A stretch of DNA of 64,000 nt from JBBSAT01 sp046351235. GTDB taxonomy: Bacteria; Myxococcota_A; Polyangia; Polyangiales; Sandaracinaceae. The position numbers and the translations under genes are program-made. A model generated the notes under the pieces. That model was not told where the DNA came from. It saw nothing but the letters and a program-made list of their open reading frames with translations, and searched no databases. This document shows, piece by piece, positions 1 to 12,674 of this stretch; the first letter of the stretch is position 1; each line of letters begins with the position of its first letter. Where the stretch lies: positions 424,904-488,903 of the forward strand of contig JAXLYV010000005.1 of assembly GCA_046351235.1 (NCBI GenBank), in the 5' to 3' direction.

Positions 1-348
1 TTCGAGCACTTCCCCGGCGTAGCTCACGGACCGGACCGGGTGCGCGCGCTCGCCGACCGACAGGCGGCCGCGCGTCGCGCGCACCTCGAGGTCGTCGGCG
101 GCGGCCGCGAGGTCTCGCGCGCGTTGGTGACGCCACCCGTAGACCCATCCGAGCAGCGGGAGCAGACCGACCCCGACCGTGAGCCGCGGCGCAATCCAAC
201 CGGCGGCGTAGAGCGCGAGCCCGAAGCCCGCCGCCAGGACCGCGCCCACGCCCAGCGCCACCACGGAGCCCGCGAGCACGCCGAGGCGGCGCATCGGGCC
301 GCGTCGAACGACCGGCACCCGTCCACGCCACTCGAGCGCGCCCTGCAT
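1..348 (-). CDS. Two-TM membrane protein, N-terminal part (cut by window edge)
   Basis: An open frame starts at ATG 348 and runs in frame for 116 codons to base 1 without a stop, so the gene continues outside the window. Residues about 22-48 and 54-71 form two hydrophobic helices rich in Val, Leu and Gly, joined by a short WIAPR turn. After GWRHQRAR the chain becomes hydrophilic and charged (AAAADDLEVRATRGRLSVGE), as expected for a soluble domain beginning. The opposite-strand frames here give Arg/His-rich shadow peptides with no hydrophobic pattern, which supports the minus strand. It is divergent from the helicase gene at 483. No family is recognisable from this fragment. Confidence 0.6.
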   Translation of the reverse strand, partial: MQGALEWRGRVPVVRRGPMRRLGVLAGSVVALGVGAVLAAGFGLALYAAGWIAPRLTVGVGLLPLLGWVYGWRHQRARDLAAAADDLEVRATRGRLSVGERAHPVRSVSYAGEVLE

Positions 349-425
349 CGGCCGAGGGTACACGCGGGACGAGGCGCGTGCGCCGGGACACGCGCGACGT
401 CGCGCAATCCTGACGCGGCCCTGTC

Positions 426-451
426 GGGTTAGCCTGGACGTCTGGCTACCC
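426..451. promoter_or_regulatory. Inverted repeat in the divergent region before lhr
   Basis: GGGTTAGCC (426-434) is followed after nine bases by GGCTACCC (444-451), its reverse complement less one base. It lies between the divergent two-TM gene (start 348) and the helicase gene (start 483). It could be an operator or a short hairpin; only the symmetry is seen. Nothing else stands out in 349-482. Confidence 0.25.
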
Positions 452-482
452 GGGGCGCGCCCTGCGTGCTTGAGTTCGGCTC

Positions 483-5066
<4,584 letters not shown>

Positions 5067-5156
5067 CGCCGCGGAGCGCGAGACGAGGGCCTCGACCACG
5101 CCGCGTCCGACGGGAAGAGGCGCCAAACGCCGCTCGTGTGTATAGACGAGACCACC

Positions 5157-6839
5157 ATGGCGCCCTCTGCGCGGAACCTCATCCACGAGAGCCAGGACGG
5201 CCTCCTGCGTCTGTTCGGCAGCGATCCGGCCCGGCGCGCCGAGCGCGTCGCCGGCATGCTGCGGCGGGACGCCAGCGAGGCGACGTCGTACTGGCTGCAG
5301 CTCTTCGTCGCGGTCGGCCTGGCGACGCTCGGCCTCGTGCTCGGCAGCACGGCGGTCGTCATCGGCGCCATGCTCGTCGCGCCGCTCATGGCGCCGATCG
5401 TCAGCCTCGCGATGGGTCTCGCCGCCGGCTCACCGGTCCTCGTCATGCGTGCGGGAGGCCGCATCCTCGTGAGCGTCGCGCTCGTCATCGGTGGCGCCGC
5501 GCTGATCACGCTCTTGCTGCCGTACTACGAGATCACCGCGGAGCTCCGCGCGCGGGCGGCGCCGACCGTCCTCGATCTCGTGACTGCCGCGTTCTGCGCG
5601 CTCGCCGCCGTCTACGCGACCCTGCGCGCGGGCGCCGACACCGCGACCACCGCCGCCGGCACGTCGATCGGCATCTCGCTGGTCCCTCCGCTCTGCGCGT
5701 CCGGCTACGGCATCGGCACGGCGTCGTGGGAGATCGCCGGGGGTGCGGGGCTTCTCTTCGTGACGAACTTCGTCGCGATCGTGGCGGTGGGAACCGTCGG
5801 CTTCCTCGCGGTCGGGTTCCATCGCGTCGACGTGGTCCGTCTCGAGCGGGAGGAGCTCGGCGTCGGGCAAGACGCGCGCCTCGCGCGTGCCATCGCGCGC
5901 CGGCTCTCGCACGTGTTCGAATCGCGCTTCGGACCGGTCCTCCGCGTGCTGATGCCGTTCGCGCTCCTCGCCGCCGTCTATCTTCCGCTACGCCGCGCGC
6001 TCGACGAGGTCGTGTGGGAGGTCCAGGCGCGCGCCGCCGTGCTGGACGCGCTCGCCGCCGAGCCCCGACCGATCGTGCAGAGCCGCGTCGCCGTCGAGCG
6101 CCACACGATCGACGTCGCCGTCGTCTTGCTCGGACAGGAAAGCGACGCCGTCAGCGCGCACGCACGGCTCGATCGCCGGCTCCTCGGCGAGGCGGGCGTC
6201 GAGCCTCACGTCACCGTGCTCGCCGTGCCCGATTCGAGCGCGATCGCCGGTCTCGCATCGGCGCTGCGGCCTTCGCCGGTGATCGAAGCACCGCTGGTGC
6301 CCGCCGTCGCCCTGCCCACACCGGAAGAAGAGCTCGCCGCGAGCCAGGCGCGCGTGCGCGACGCCGTGGGGCTGGCTTGGCCTGCGCAGGCGGCGGGCGC
6401 GCCGCTCTCGGTCGACGTCGGTACCACGGCGGAGGGGCCCCTCGAGATCCGGGTGACGCACCTCGGCGAAGCGCTGGGCAGCGTGGGGAGCGAGGCCGTC
6501 GCGCGCGCGCTGCGCGAGTCGCTCGCGCGCGAGGTGACGCTCGTGGACGTTCCGATCCCGACCGAGCCGCTCACGCGCAGCGGAGGCGACCTGGCGCTCG
6601 TCGGCGCGCTCGCGGCGGCGCTCCACGACGCCCGCGCCGTCCCGGAGATCTCGCTGTGTGTCTCGCGGCCCGAGCCCGCGATCGCTGCGCGGCATCCGGT
6701 GGCCGAGGACGTCGCGCTCGAGGCGCAGCTCGATGCGCTCCTCGCGACCGCTCCACGCGTGGACTACGTCGGCGTCGCGCCGTGGCGCTTCCTCTTCGTC
6801 ACGGGCGACTGTCCCGCGGCCGCTCCGCCGGCGCTCTGA
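5157..6839 (+). CDS. DUF389 family multi-pass membrane protein
   Basis: The N-terminal half matches the DUF389 (TIGR00341-like) pattern: a short cytoplasmic lead, then helices with the hallmark run GSTAVVIGAMLVAPLMAPI around residues 57-75. A second block holds TTAAGTSIGISLVPPLCASG and then GGAGLLFVTNFVAI. I count about six hydrophobic helices before residue 230, then one helix near 265-280. The C-terminal half is soluble and alpha/beta-like. The family's function is not established; it is found in archaea and bacteria as a putative inner-membrane protein. I chose ATG 5157. GTG 5136 is in frame and would add MCIDETT, with a purine stretch (GGGAAGAGG) upstream of it, so it remains possible. 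It stands alone between lhr and the ECF sigma gene. Confidence 0.85.
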   Translation: MAPSARNLIHESQDGLLRLFGSDPARRAERVAGMLRRDASEATSYWLQLFVAVGLATLGLVLGSTAVVIGAMLVAPLMAPIVSLAMGLAAGSPVLVMRAGGRILVSVALVIGGAALITLLLPYYEITAELRARAAPTVLDLVTAAFCALAAVYATLRAGADTATTAAGTSIGISLVPPLCASGYGIGTASWEIAGGAGLLFVTNFVAIVAVGTVGFLAVGFHRVDVVRLEREELGVGQDARLARAIARRLSHVFESRFGPVLRVLMPFALLAAVYLPLRRALDEVVWEVQARAAVLDALAAEPRPIVQSRVAVERHTIDVAVVLLGQESDAVSAHARLDRRLLGEAGVEPHVTVLAVPDSSAIAGLASALRPSPVIEAPLVPAVALPTPEEELAASQARVRDAVGLAWPAQAAGAPLSVDVGTTAEGPLEIRVTHLGEALGSVGSEAVARALRESLAREVTLVDVPIPTEPLTRSGGDLALVGALAAALHDARAVPEISLCVSRPEPAIAARHPVAEDVALEAQLDALLATAPRVDYVGVAPWRFLFVTGDCPAAAPPAL

Positions 6840-6931
6840 TCGATCCCGCGCTCGTCGTGGCGGCCCGTCGTCGGTCGCTTCGCGCCGTGCCAGCGTTCGG
6901 AGACGGCGATGTCCGAGTTGCTCGACCGAGA

Positions 6932-6963
6932 GCCAAAAAACCGCGAGGCTGCCTCCACTCACG
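6932..6963 (+). promoter_or_regulatory. Putative ECF-dependent promoter box, copy 1
   Basis: This 32-bp stretch ends 3 bp before the GTG start of the ECF sigma gene and matches 24 of 32 ungapped positions of 8252-8283, which lies before the envelope protein gene. The shared parts are GCCAAAA-x-ACCGC on the left and CCTCCAC-x-CACG on the right. The two blocks are spaced like -35 and -10 elements, so I infer an autoregulated ECF promoter. Experimental support is absent. If correct, the sigma mRNA would be nearly leaderless. The rest of 6840-6966 shows nothing else. Confidence 0.5.
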
Positions 6964-6966
6964 ATC

Positions 6967-7494
6967 GTGGCGCCCTCCACCGAGACCGTTCCGCGCGACT
7001 TCACCGCGGTGTTCCGCGAGCACGCGCCGCACGTGCACCGCGCGCTGCGGCGTCTGGGCGTCAGCGAGGCGGACGCGCCCGACGTGCTGCAGGAGGTCTT
7101 CGTGGTCGTGCACCGCAAGCTCTCCTCGTTCGAGGGGCGCTCGCAGCTGCGCACGTGGATCTACGGGATCGCGCTGCGCGTGGCGGCCGATCACCGCAAG
7201 AGCGCCTACGTGCGGCGCGAACGCCCGACGGACGAGCTGCCCGAGCGCGCCGGATCGGCGCCCGAGCTGAAGGAGCTCGAGCGGCGCGAGCGCGTGGCGC
7301 AGCTCGATCGTGCGCTCGCCACGCTCGCGCCGGAGAAGCGCGAAGTGCTCGTCCTCTTCGAGCTCGAGGAGCTGCCCATGAAAGAAGTCGCCGCGGCCCT
7401 CGATTGCCCGCTGATGACGGCGTACACGCGCCTCTACGCGGCACGCGAGGAGCTCAAGCGCGCGTTCGTGCGCGAAGAAGGAGGTGCGTCGTGA
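6967..7494 (+). CDS. RNA polymerase ECF-type sigma factor (module 1)
   Basis: A 175-aa sigma-70 family factor with regions 2 and 4 only. Region 2 covers about residues 10-75: FREHAPHVHRALRRLGV, then the DAPDVLQEVFVVVHRK core helix and the RTWIYGIALRVAADHRK -10-binding helix. Region 4 covers about 110-165, with LDRALATLAPEKREVLVLF and the helix-turn-helix EVAAALDCPLMTAYTRLYAAREELKRAF. The start is GTG 6967, because the frame upstream has no sigma-like sequence and the 32-bp promoter-like box ends just before it. The stop overlaps the next start (GTGA, 7491-7494), implying translational coupling to the membrane partner. It resembles the second ECF factor in this window at 24729-25316. The target promoter and inducing signal are unknown. 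Confidence 0.9.
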   Translation: MAPSTETVPRDFTAVFREHAPHVHRALRRLGVSEADAPDVLQEVFVVVHRKLSSFEGRSQLRTWIYGIALRVAADHRKSAYVRRERPTDELPERAGSAPELKELERRERVAQLDRALATLAPEKREVLVLFELEELPMKEVAAALDCPLMTAYTRLYAAREELKRAFVREEGGAS

Positions 7495-8213
7495 GCGAAG
7501 AGCGTGAGCCGCTGCGCCTGCGCGACGATCCGACCGCCGACGCGAGCCTGCGCGATGCGCTCGGCGCGGCAGCAGGCGAGCGCGCGGACGACGCGATGCT
7601 CGAGCGCGTGCTGGCCGGCGTTCTCACGGGTGGCGGCGGCGGCGGCACGAGTGGCGGTGGCGGCGCGAGCGCGGCCACCAAGATCGCGATCGGCCTCGGC
7701 GGCACGACGATGACGGCCGTGCTCGTCGCGCTCGCCGTGCACGGCGCCTCGATCCCCGCCTCGCCTTCGGCCGCGCCGACACCGATCACGCGCGACGCGG
7801 CCGTCGTGGCCGATGCCGGGCCCGCGCTCGTCGACGCGTGGATCGCGAGCGACGCCGGCACCGATGCGAGCGAGACGATCCACGCCGCGGTGCATCGGCC
7901 GCCGCCGTCGAGCGCACCGCCGTCCAGCGTGGCCACGCCTGCGCCGACGGAGACGGACGCGCAGCTGCTCTTCCGCGCCCTTCGCGCGCGCGATCCCGAG
8001 GCCGGCCTCGCGCTGCTCCGCGAGCACCGCACGCTCTATCCGGACAGCGCGTCGGCCGAGGATCGCGAGGCGCAGATCGCGATCGACCTCGCGCGTCTCG
8101 GGCGCGCCGACGAGGCCCGTGCGGCCGCGGCCGCCTTCCGTGCGCGCTGGCCTTCCTCCCCCGCGCTGCCGCACGTCGAGGCCGAGCTCGAGCGCATGCG
8201 CTCCTCCGAATAG
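7491..8213 (+). CDS. Single-TM partner of ECF sigma factor with repeat-like C-terminal tail
   Basis: A 240-aa protein starting at GTG 7491, 4 nt inside the sigma gene, behind an AAGGAGG site at 7477-7483. It has a charged N-terminal region (residues 1-42), a Gly/Ser run (about 44-60) and a hydrophobic helix (about 63-85) that probably spans the inner membrane. A Pro/Ala/Thr/Asp-rich linker follows, then a helical tail from about residue 155 (LLFRALRARDPEAGLALL and on) resembling a TPR pair. No HxxxCxxC zinc anti-sigma motif is present. Coupling to the sigma gene suggests it holds or releases the factor at the membrane, but that is inferred from position. The layout repeats in 23881-24732, whose tail is similar. 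Confidence 0.8.
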   Translation: MSEEREPLRLRDDPTADASLRDALGAAAGERADDAMLERVLAGVLTGGGGGGTSGGGGASAATKIAIGLGGTTMTAVLVALAVHGASIPASPSAAPTPITRDAAVVADAGPALVDAWIASDAGTDASETIHAAVHRPPPSSAPPSSVATPAPTETDAQLLFRALRARDPEAGLALLREHRTLYPDSASAEDREAQIAIDLARLGRADEARAAAAAFRARWPSSPALPHVEAELERMRSSE

Positions 8214-8251
8214 GCTTCGTTCCGCGCAGTTGCGAGATTCTTTCGCGCGCC

Positions 8252-8283
8252 GCCAAAAGACCGCCCCGGCCCCTCCACCCACG
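8252..8283 (+). promoter_or_regulatory. Putative ECF-dependent promoter box, copy 2
   Basis: This is the second copy of the 32-bp box also found at 6932-6963 (24 identical positions, no gaps). It sits 15 bp before the ATG of the envelope protein gene. The two copies are the main evidence that the sigma factor drives both its own gene and this one. This is inference from sequence only. Confidence 0.5.
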
Positions 8284-8298
8284 GTGTGGAGGCTCTCG

Positions 8299-8895
8299 AT
8301 GGCAAGGCTCGCTTCGCTCGCGCTCGTGGTGCTCGGTCTCTCGCTCGCTTCGCCGGCGGCTGCTCAGGACGTCGGGCCGCGACCGGTCCGGAGCGCGTTC
8401 GATCGCTCGTTCGCGATCGGCGTGTACGGCTCGGGCTGGCTCGGCGCGTACGCGGCGGCCGGCGGCGGCGCGCGCATCCGCTGGGAGCCCTTCGACCTGC
8501 TCGGCTTCGAGGTGTTCGGCGAGACGCACTTCGTCGAGTGGCCGGGCGCGCTGCGCCACGACCACCAGCTCGGCTTCAACATGTACGTGCCCTTCGAGCT
8601 CACGAGCTGGCTGCGCGTGCGCCCGCTCTTCGGCTTCTGCGTGGTCATCTCCATGATCGAGCCCGGCGAGTCGGGGACGCCGCGCGCCGACGACGTGCTC
8701 TTCGGCGTACACGGCGGCGCGGGCCTCGAGGCCTCGATCGAGACGTGGGTCTCGGTGTTCCTCGACGTGCAGGCGGCGGCGTACATGGGCCACGACCGCG
8801 CGCAGGGCGGATGGACCGGCGGCGTGGGCGGCGACTACGTGCCCTTCGGCAGCGTGCAGAGCGTGCTCGGCGTGGCCGTGCACTTCGGCGATTGA
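8299..8895 (+). CDS. Exported envelope protein, probably beta-rich (ECF module 1 target)
   Basis: A 198-aa protein with a clear Sec signal peptide (MARLASLALVVLGLSLASPAAAQ) and predicted cleavage after AAAQ. The mature part alternates hydrophobic and polar residues and is rich in Gly, Tyr, Trp and Phe (GVYGSGWLGAYAAAGGGARIRW, GFNMYVPFELTSWLRVRPLFGF in pieces). It ends in hydrophobic residues plus FGD, fitting a small outer-membrane barrel or periplasmic beta protein. The start ATG 8299 has GGAGG at 8288-8292; GTG 8284 is in frame but lies before that site. The upstream box shared with the sigma gene suggests ECF control. The cytochrome gene begins 2 nt after its stop and may be cotranscribed. 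No named family is recognised. Confidence 0.7.
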   Translation: MARLASLALVVLGLSLASPAAAQDVGPRPVRSAFDRSFAIGVYGSGWLGAYAAAGGGARIRWEPFDLLGFEVFGETHFVEWPGALRHDHQLGFNMYVPFELTSWLRVRPLFGFCVVISMIEPGESGTPRADDVLFGVHGGAGLEASIETWVSVFLDVQAAAYMGHDRAQGGWTGGVGGDYVPFGSVQSVLGVAVHFGD

Positions 8896-8897
8896 CG

Positions 8898-9968
8898 ATG
8901 CGCTTCTTCGCTCTCGCCCTCGTGCTCGTCGCCGGCTGCGCTCGCCACGCCGAGAGCGGCCTCTCGTCCACGTCGACGGCGAGCTGCACGAGCTGCCACG
9001 CCGATCATGGCGCGCAGTTCGCCACCTCGCGGCACGCGTCGGCGACGCGCTCGCCGGTCTTCGAGGCGATGCTTCCGCGCGTGGAGGCGAGCTGGGGCGC
9101 GCTCTCTCGCGCCCGCTGCGAGAGCTGCCATCGGCCCGCGCACGGCGACGATCACGCGATCGGCTGCATCTCGTGCCACGCCGCCGTCGGCAGCCGCGGC
9201 GCGCGCGACGGGCGGCTCGTGATCGACGAAGAGCGGCCGATCCTCGGCGCGCTCGGCCACACGGCCGCGCCGCACGCGACGCGCACGAGCGGTCTTCTCG
9301 GTGCGAGCGAGCTCTGCGCGAGCTGCCACGAGGTGAGCGGCCCGAACCTCTTCGTCGAGCACACGGGCGCCGAGCACGCGCTCGCCGTCACCGAGACCGG
9401 CGCGCCCGAGTGCGCGCGCTGTCACGTGCCGGCCGCTGCCGATGGCCCGATCGCGATCGGAGGCATCGCGCGCGCGCGCCACGATCACCGGTTCGTCGGC
9501 GTCGATCCGGCGTGGGACGGCGACGAGGCCGCGCGCGGCGAGGCCGCCGAGGCGAGCCGTGCGCTCGTCGCCTCGGCGCTCGAGCTGCGCTTCGTGGACG
9601 GCGCGCTCGAGCTCGAGAACGTGGGCGCTGCGCACGCGGTCCCGACCGGCGTCACGTTCTTCCGCGACCTCTGGGTCGACCTCGTCGTCACCCACGCCGA
9701 CGGAAGCACCGAGACGCTGCCGCGCGTGATCACGCTCGGCGATCGCCCGATGCGCGGCACCACGCCCGTCGCGCTGCCGACCGACGCCGATCACGTCGAA
9801 GAGAATCGCCTCGCGCCCTTCGAGGTCCGCCGCGTCGCGCTCGCGCCCGACGTCGTGCACGCCGAGGCGACGCTGCGCATGCAGCCCTTCCGCGCCGACG
9901 CGCTCGAGGCGCTGGGGATCGATGCGGCCCGCGCGCCCGCGATCGAGGTCACGCGCGTGGGCTGGTGA
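8898..9968 (+). CDS. Pentahaem c-type cytochrome lipoprotein
   Basis: A 356-aa protein with a lipoprotein signal (MRFFALALVLVAGC, lipobox VAGC at 11-14). It has five CxxCH haem-binding motifs: CTSCH near residue 30, then CESCH, CISCH, CASCH and CARCH, all in the first half or so. Additional His residues nearby (HATRTS, ARHDHRF) could be distal ligands. The C-terminal half (from about residue 215) is a beta-rich domain without haem motifs. The pattern fits multihaem cytochromes of the c554/NrfB-like kind, acting in periplasmic electron transfer, with the redox partner unknown. It starts 2 nt after the stop of the exported protein and likely shares its transcript. Its 3' end overlaps the convergent gene by 20 bp. 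Confidence 0.88.
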   Translation: MRFFALALVLVAGCARHAESGLSSTSTASCTSCHADHGAQFATSRHASATRSPVFEAMLPRVEASWGALSRARCESCHRPAHGDDHAIGCISCHAAVGSRGARDGRLVIDEERPILGALGHTAAPHATRTSGLLGASELCASCHEVSGPNLFVEHTGAEHALAVTETGAPECARCHVPAAADGPIAIGGIARARHDHRFVGVDPAWDGDEAARGEAAEASRALVASALELRFVDGALELENVGAAHAVPTGVTFFRDLWVDLVVTHADGSTETLPRVITLGDRPMRGTTPVALPTDADHVEENRLAPFEVRRVALAPDVVHAEATLRMQPFRADALEALGIDAARAPAIEVTRVGW

Positions 9969-10533
9969 GACGCACGGGCGAGGCGATCGCATCGGCGGCG
10001 GCGACCGAAGCCTCGAAGAGCTTGCCGAAGATCAGGATCGGCGCCTGCAGCTCGAAGCCTCTCGCGTCGATCTCGATCTCGACCGGTGTGCGCCAGCCCG
10101 ACCGGAGCAGGGCCCAGGGCCGGCCCGGCACGACGTGCGGCATCTCGAGCGCGGCGGCGAGCTGCTCGAGCGAAGGCGGAGCATCGCGGAAGCGAAAGCG
10201 AAGCGCGCGCAGGCCGAGGACGCGCTCTGCACCGATCGCGGCCATCTGCTCGCGCGCGCGGGCGATCGCGCGCCCGTCGAAGCGGGGCACGGCCGGCGTC
10301 AGCGTGAGGACACGTCCGGCGCGAGACAGGCGGACCGCGCCGAGCGGGCCGGCGAGGCGATCCTCTTCTCGCTCGAGCACGAGGCGCACCGATCGACCCA
10401 GACGGAGCTCTGTCTGCGCGCGGAGCGCCGGCATCAGCGCGACCGGATCGGGAGCGGCGTAGCGGCTGATCACCAAGCCCACGAAGAGAAGGTGGGGCGA
10501 GCCGCGCGCGTCGGCCATCGAGCCACTGGACAT
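9949..10533 (-). CDS. Uncharacterised soluble protein, 194 aa
   Basis: I do not recognise this protein. It is read from ATG 10533 (MSSGSMADARG), with ATG 10518 as a possible alternative start. A purine-rich GGCGGAG lies about 10 bases upstream of 10533. The chain has a short hydrophobic patch (HLLFVGLVISRY) that fits a buried strand more than a TM helix. It then shows mixed alpha/beta with several charged segments (VRLVLEREEDRLAG, RFDGRAIARAREQMAAIGAERV). The opposite frames here are low-complexity Arg/His shadows, which is why I accept the minus strand. It is divergent from the radical SAM gene with 28 bp between starts and overlaps the cytochrome stop tail by 20 bp. Shared regulation with the radical SAM gene is possible. 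Confidence 0.6.
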   Translation of the reverse strand: MSSGSMADARGSPHLLFVGLVISRYAAPDPVALMPALRAQTELRLGRSVRLVLEREEDRLAGPLGAVRLSRAGRVLTLTPAVPRFDGRAIARAREQMAAIGAERVLGLRALRFRFRDAPPSLEQLAAALEMPHVVPGRPWALLRSGWRTPVEIEIDARGFELQAPILIFGKLFEASVAAADAIASPVRLTSPRA

Positions 10534-10561
10534 ACGCGCAGTGCTCCGCCAAAGATAGCGG

Positions 10562-11605
10562 GTGGCCCATCGCACCGAGAACCCGGCGAACCGCTTCGAG
10601 GCGGTGCACGTGGAGTGGGACGGCGAGGTCGAGGAGGGCGAGCCCACGCCGCTCGCCAAGCTCGAGGTCTACGAAGAGACGGCGCGCTCGATCCTCGCCG
10701 AGAACGACAGCCCCGATCTCGGCTTCCGCTTCTCGATCAATCCTTACCGCGGCTGTTACCACGGCTGCGCCTACTGCTACGCGCGGCCGACGCATCCGTA
10801 TCTCGGCTTCGGCGCCGGGACCGACTTCGAGCGGAAGATCGTGGTGAAGAAGAACGCCGTCGCGCTGCTCCGCGAGGCGTTCGAGAAGAAGAGCTGGCAG
10901 GGCGAGGTGATCGCGCTCTCGGGCAACACCGACTGCTACCAGCCGCTCGAGGCGAAGTACGGGCTCACGCGCGGCCTGCTCGAGGTGATGGAGGAGTATC
11001 GAAACCCGGTCGGCATCATCACGAAGAACGCGCTCGTGCGGCGCGACGTGGACGTGCTCGCGCGCCTGGCGAAGGTGGCGAGCGTGCGCGTGACGTTCTC
11101 GATCGCCTTCGCCGACGACGAGCTCGGCCGCGGGCTGGAGCCGTGGGCCTCGCCCGTCTCGCGCCGCTTCGAGGCGATGAAGATGCTCGCCGACGCGGGC
11201 ATCGAGGTGGGCCACTCGCTCGCGCCGGTGATCCCCGGGCTCAACGACAGCCACATCCCGGAGCTGCTCGAGCGCGGCAAGGAGGCGGGCGCGCGCTACG
11301 CGTTCATCACGCTCGTGCGCTTGTCGGGCGAGGTGCTGCCGATCTTCCTCGAGCGCCTCGAGCGGGCCGTGCCGCTGCGCTTCGAGAAGGTGAAGAACGC
11401 GATCCTCGAGATGCGGCGCGGGGAGATGAACGACAGCCGCTTTGGCAGCCGCATGGTCGGGAGCGGCGAGCGCTGGAAGACCATCGAACAGCTCTTCCGG
11501 CTGCACGTGAAGCGCCTCGGGATGAACGTGGAGGAGGCGCTGGAAGATCGTGGGACGACGTTTCAGCGTCCGGAGAAGCCGAAGCGGCAGCTGACGCTGT
11601 TCTGA
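10562..11605 (+). CDS. PA0069-family radical SAM protein (SplB-like)
   Basis: A 347-aa radical SAM enzyme. The [4Fe-4S] motif is CYHGCAYC, with Cys at residues 65, 69 and 72 (CxxxCxxC), preceded by INPYRG, the typical context of the PA0069/Rv2578c group related to spore photoproduct lyase. Further family features are the ALSGNTDCYQPLE segment, KNALVRRDVDVL and SLAPVIPGLNDSHIPELL in the TIM barrel. The substrate of this group is not known; the relation to SplB makes nucleic-acid chemistry conceivable. The start is GTG 10562 (GTG GCC CAT); no ATG lies closer to the conserved N-terminus. It is followed by a 90-bp tandem repeat rather than another gene, so it is probably transcribed alone. Confidence 0.88.
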   Translation: MAHRTENPANRFEAVHVEWDGEVEEGEPTPLAKLEVYEETARSILAENDSPDLGFRFSINPYRGCYHGCAYCYARPTHPYLGFGAGTDFERKIVVKKNAVALLREAFEKKSWQGEVIALSGNTDCYQPLEAKYGLTRGLLEVMEEYRNPVGIITKNALVRRDVDVLARLAKVASVRVTFSIAFADDELGRGLEPWASPVSRRFEAMKMLADAGIEVGHSLAPVIPGLNDSHIPELLERGKEAGARYAFITLVRLSGEVLPIFLERLERAVPLRFEKVKNAILEMRRGEMNDSRFGSRMVGSGERWKTIEQLFRLHVKRLGMNVEEALEDRGTTFQRPEKPKRQLTLF

Positions 11606-11607
11606 CC

Positions 11608-11780
11608 CTCGGCAAAGAGTGCTCGCCCCCGTAGGACCCGTACGGGAGCGGGCGCCGCCCGCGGACGGCAGGGGCCGGAGTGGGCGAGCCGATCCATCTC
11701 GGCAAAGAGTGCTCGCCCCGTAGGACCCGTACGGGAGCGGGCGCCGCCCGCGGACGGGAGGGGCCGGAGTGGGCGAGCCG
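11608..11780. repeat. Two-copy ~90-bp tandem repeat with inner inverted repeats
   Basis: Two near-identical units start at CTCGGCAAAGAGTGCTCGCC (11608 and 11698) and end at 11691 and 11780. They differ by one C and very few substitutions, the spacer being 6-7 bp. Each unit opens with GCTCGCCC and closes with GGGCGAGC, an inverted repeat, and contains the near-palindrome GCGGGC-GCC-GCCCGC. It lies between two same-strand genes. The form fits a dispersed intergenic repeat (REP/MITE-like), but I found no third copy in this window. Apart from this, 11606-11822 holds nothing obvious. Confidence 0.85.
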
Positions 11781-11822
11781 GTCACGGCTCGGGGGACTGG
11801 AACCTCGTGCTATGCCGCTCGC

Positions 11823-12551
11823 GTGGCGCTCCCCGAGTTCTCCGCGTTCCATCCGAGCACGCTCGCCTCGCGCACGCGGGAGACGCCGGATCACGTGGTG
11901 TTCGAAGTGGCGGCGACGAGCGCGATGCTCGACGCGTTCACGCGCCCCGGCCAGTTCGTGAAGATGCGCGTGCACGGCGAGGACGGGCGCGCGCACACGG
12001 GCATCTTCGCGCTGGCGACGGCGCCCTTCGAGCGCGCGCTGCGCTTCCTCGCGCGCACCAACAACCCCGAGGGCGGCGAGGCGGCCGATCGCATCGCGGC
12101 GATGCCGATGAGCGCTCCGCTCGAGATCACGCTGCCGGTGGGCGACGGGTTCGCGCTCGATCGGGCGCGCGGGCGTGACCTCGCGCTGGTGGCGGTGGGC
12201 ACCGCGCTCGCGCCGGTGCGGAGCGTGCTCGAGGTGGCGCTGCGCGAGCGCGATGCGTACGGCGCGCTCACGCTCGACTACGGCCTGCGCGAGCTCGGGC
12301 ACCTGCCCTTCGCGCGCGACGTCGAGCGCTGGCGCGCGGCGGGCGTCGCGGTGCACGTCCACGTGAGCGCGCCCCGCCCCGACGGCTCGCTCGCGGGCGT
12401 GCGCGTGCAAGACGCGCTCTTCGATCGCCTCGGCACGCGCGCGGCAGAGACGGCGGTGCTCGCGGTCGGCCACGACGCGCTGGTTCGTGAGGTGCGCGCG
12501 CGCCACGCGCAGGCCGGCGGCGCGCCCGAGCTCGTGCTGCACAACTACTGA
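11823..12551 (+). CDS. Ferredoxin-NADP reductase-fold flavoprotein
   Basis: A 242-aa protein of the ferredoxin-NAD(P)H reductase type. The N-terminal half looks like the FAD-binding beta barrel: HVVFEVAATSAMLDAFTRPGQFVKMRV contains the GQFV turn, followed by GIFALATAPFE where the canonical RxYS/T motif would be. The C-terminal half has the NAD(P)-binding fold, with LALVAVGTALAPVRSVLEVAL as the nucleotide-binding loop and a C-terminal aromatic residue (HNY) as in FNR-like enzymes. The RxYS motif is not intact, so FAD binding may be altered. The start is GTG 11823; an earlier in-frame start at 11769 falls inside the tandem repeat. Electron donor and partner are unknown, and it has no operon neighbours. 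Confidence 0.75.
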   Translation: MALPEFSAFHPSTLASRTRETPDHVVFEVAATSAMLDAFTRPGQFVKMRVHGEDGRAHTGIFALATAPFERALRFLARTNNPEGGEAADRIAAMPMSAPLEITLPVGDGFALDRARGRDLALVAVGTALAPVRSVLEVALRERDAYGALTLDYGLRELGHLPFARDVERWRAAGVAVHVHVSAPRPDGSLAGVRVQDALFDRLGTRAAETAVLAVGHDALVREVRARHAQAGGAPELVLHNY

Positions 12552-12674
12552 CGCGGCGCGGGCGCGGCCTGGATCGGGCCCGTTCGCCGCGCGCATGATA
12601 GACGGGCCCTGCGATCGAGCGCGGCGCGCAACGAGCGTCCGTCTCGACCGATGATCGGGGACCTCGGAGATCTC

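Noticed and set aside
9922..11634. 570-codon plus-strand frame over the 194-aa gene and radical SAM gene
   Set aside because: The product is low-complexity and covers the radical SAM motifs out of frame.
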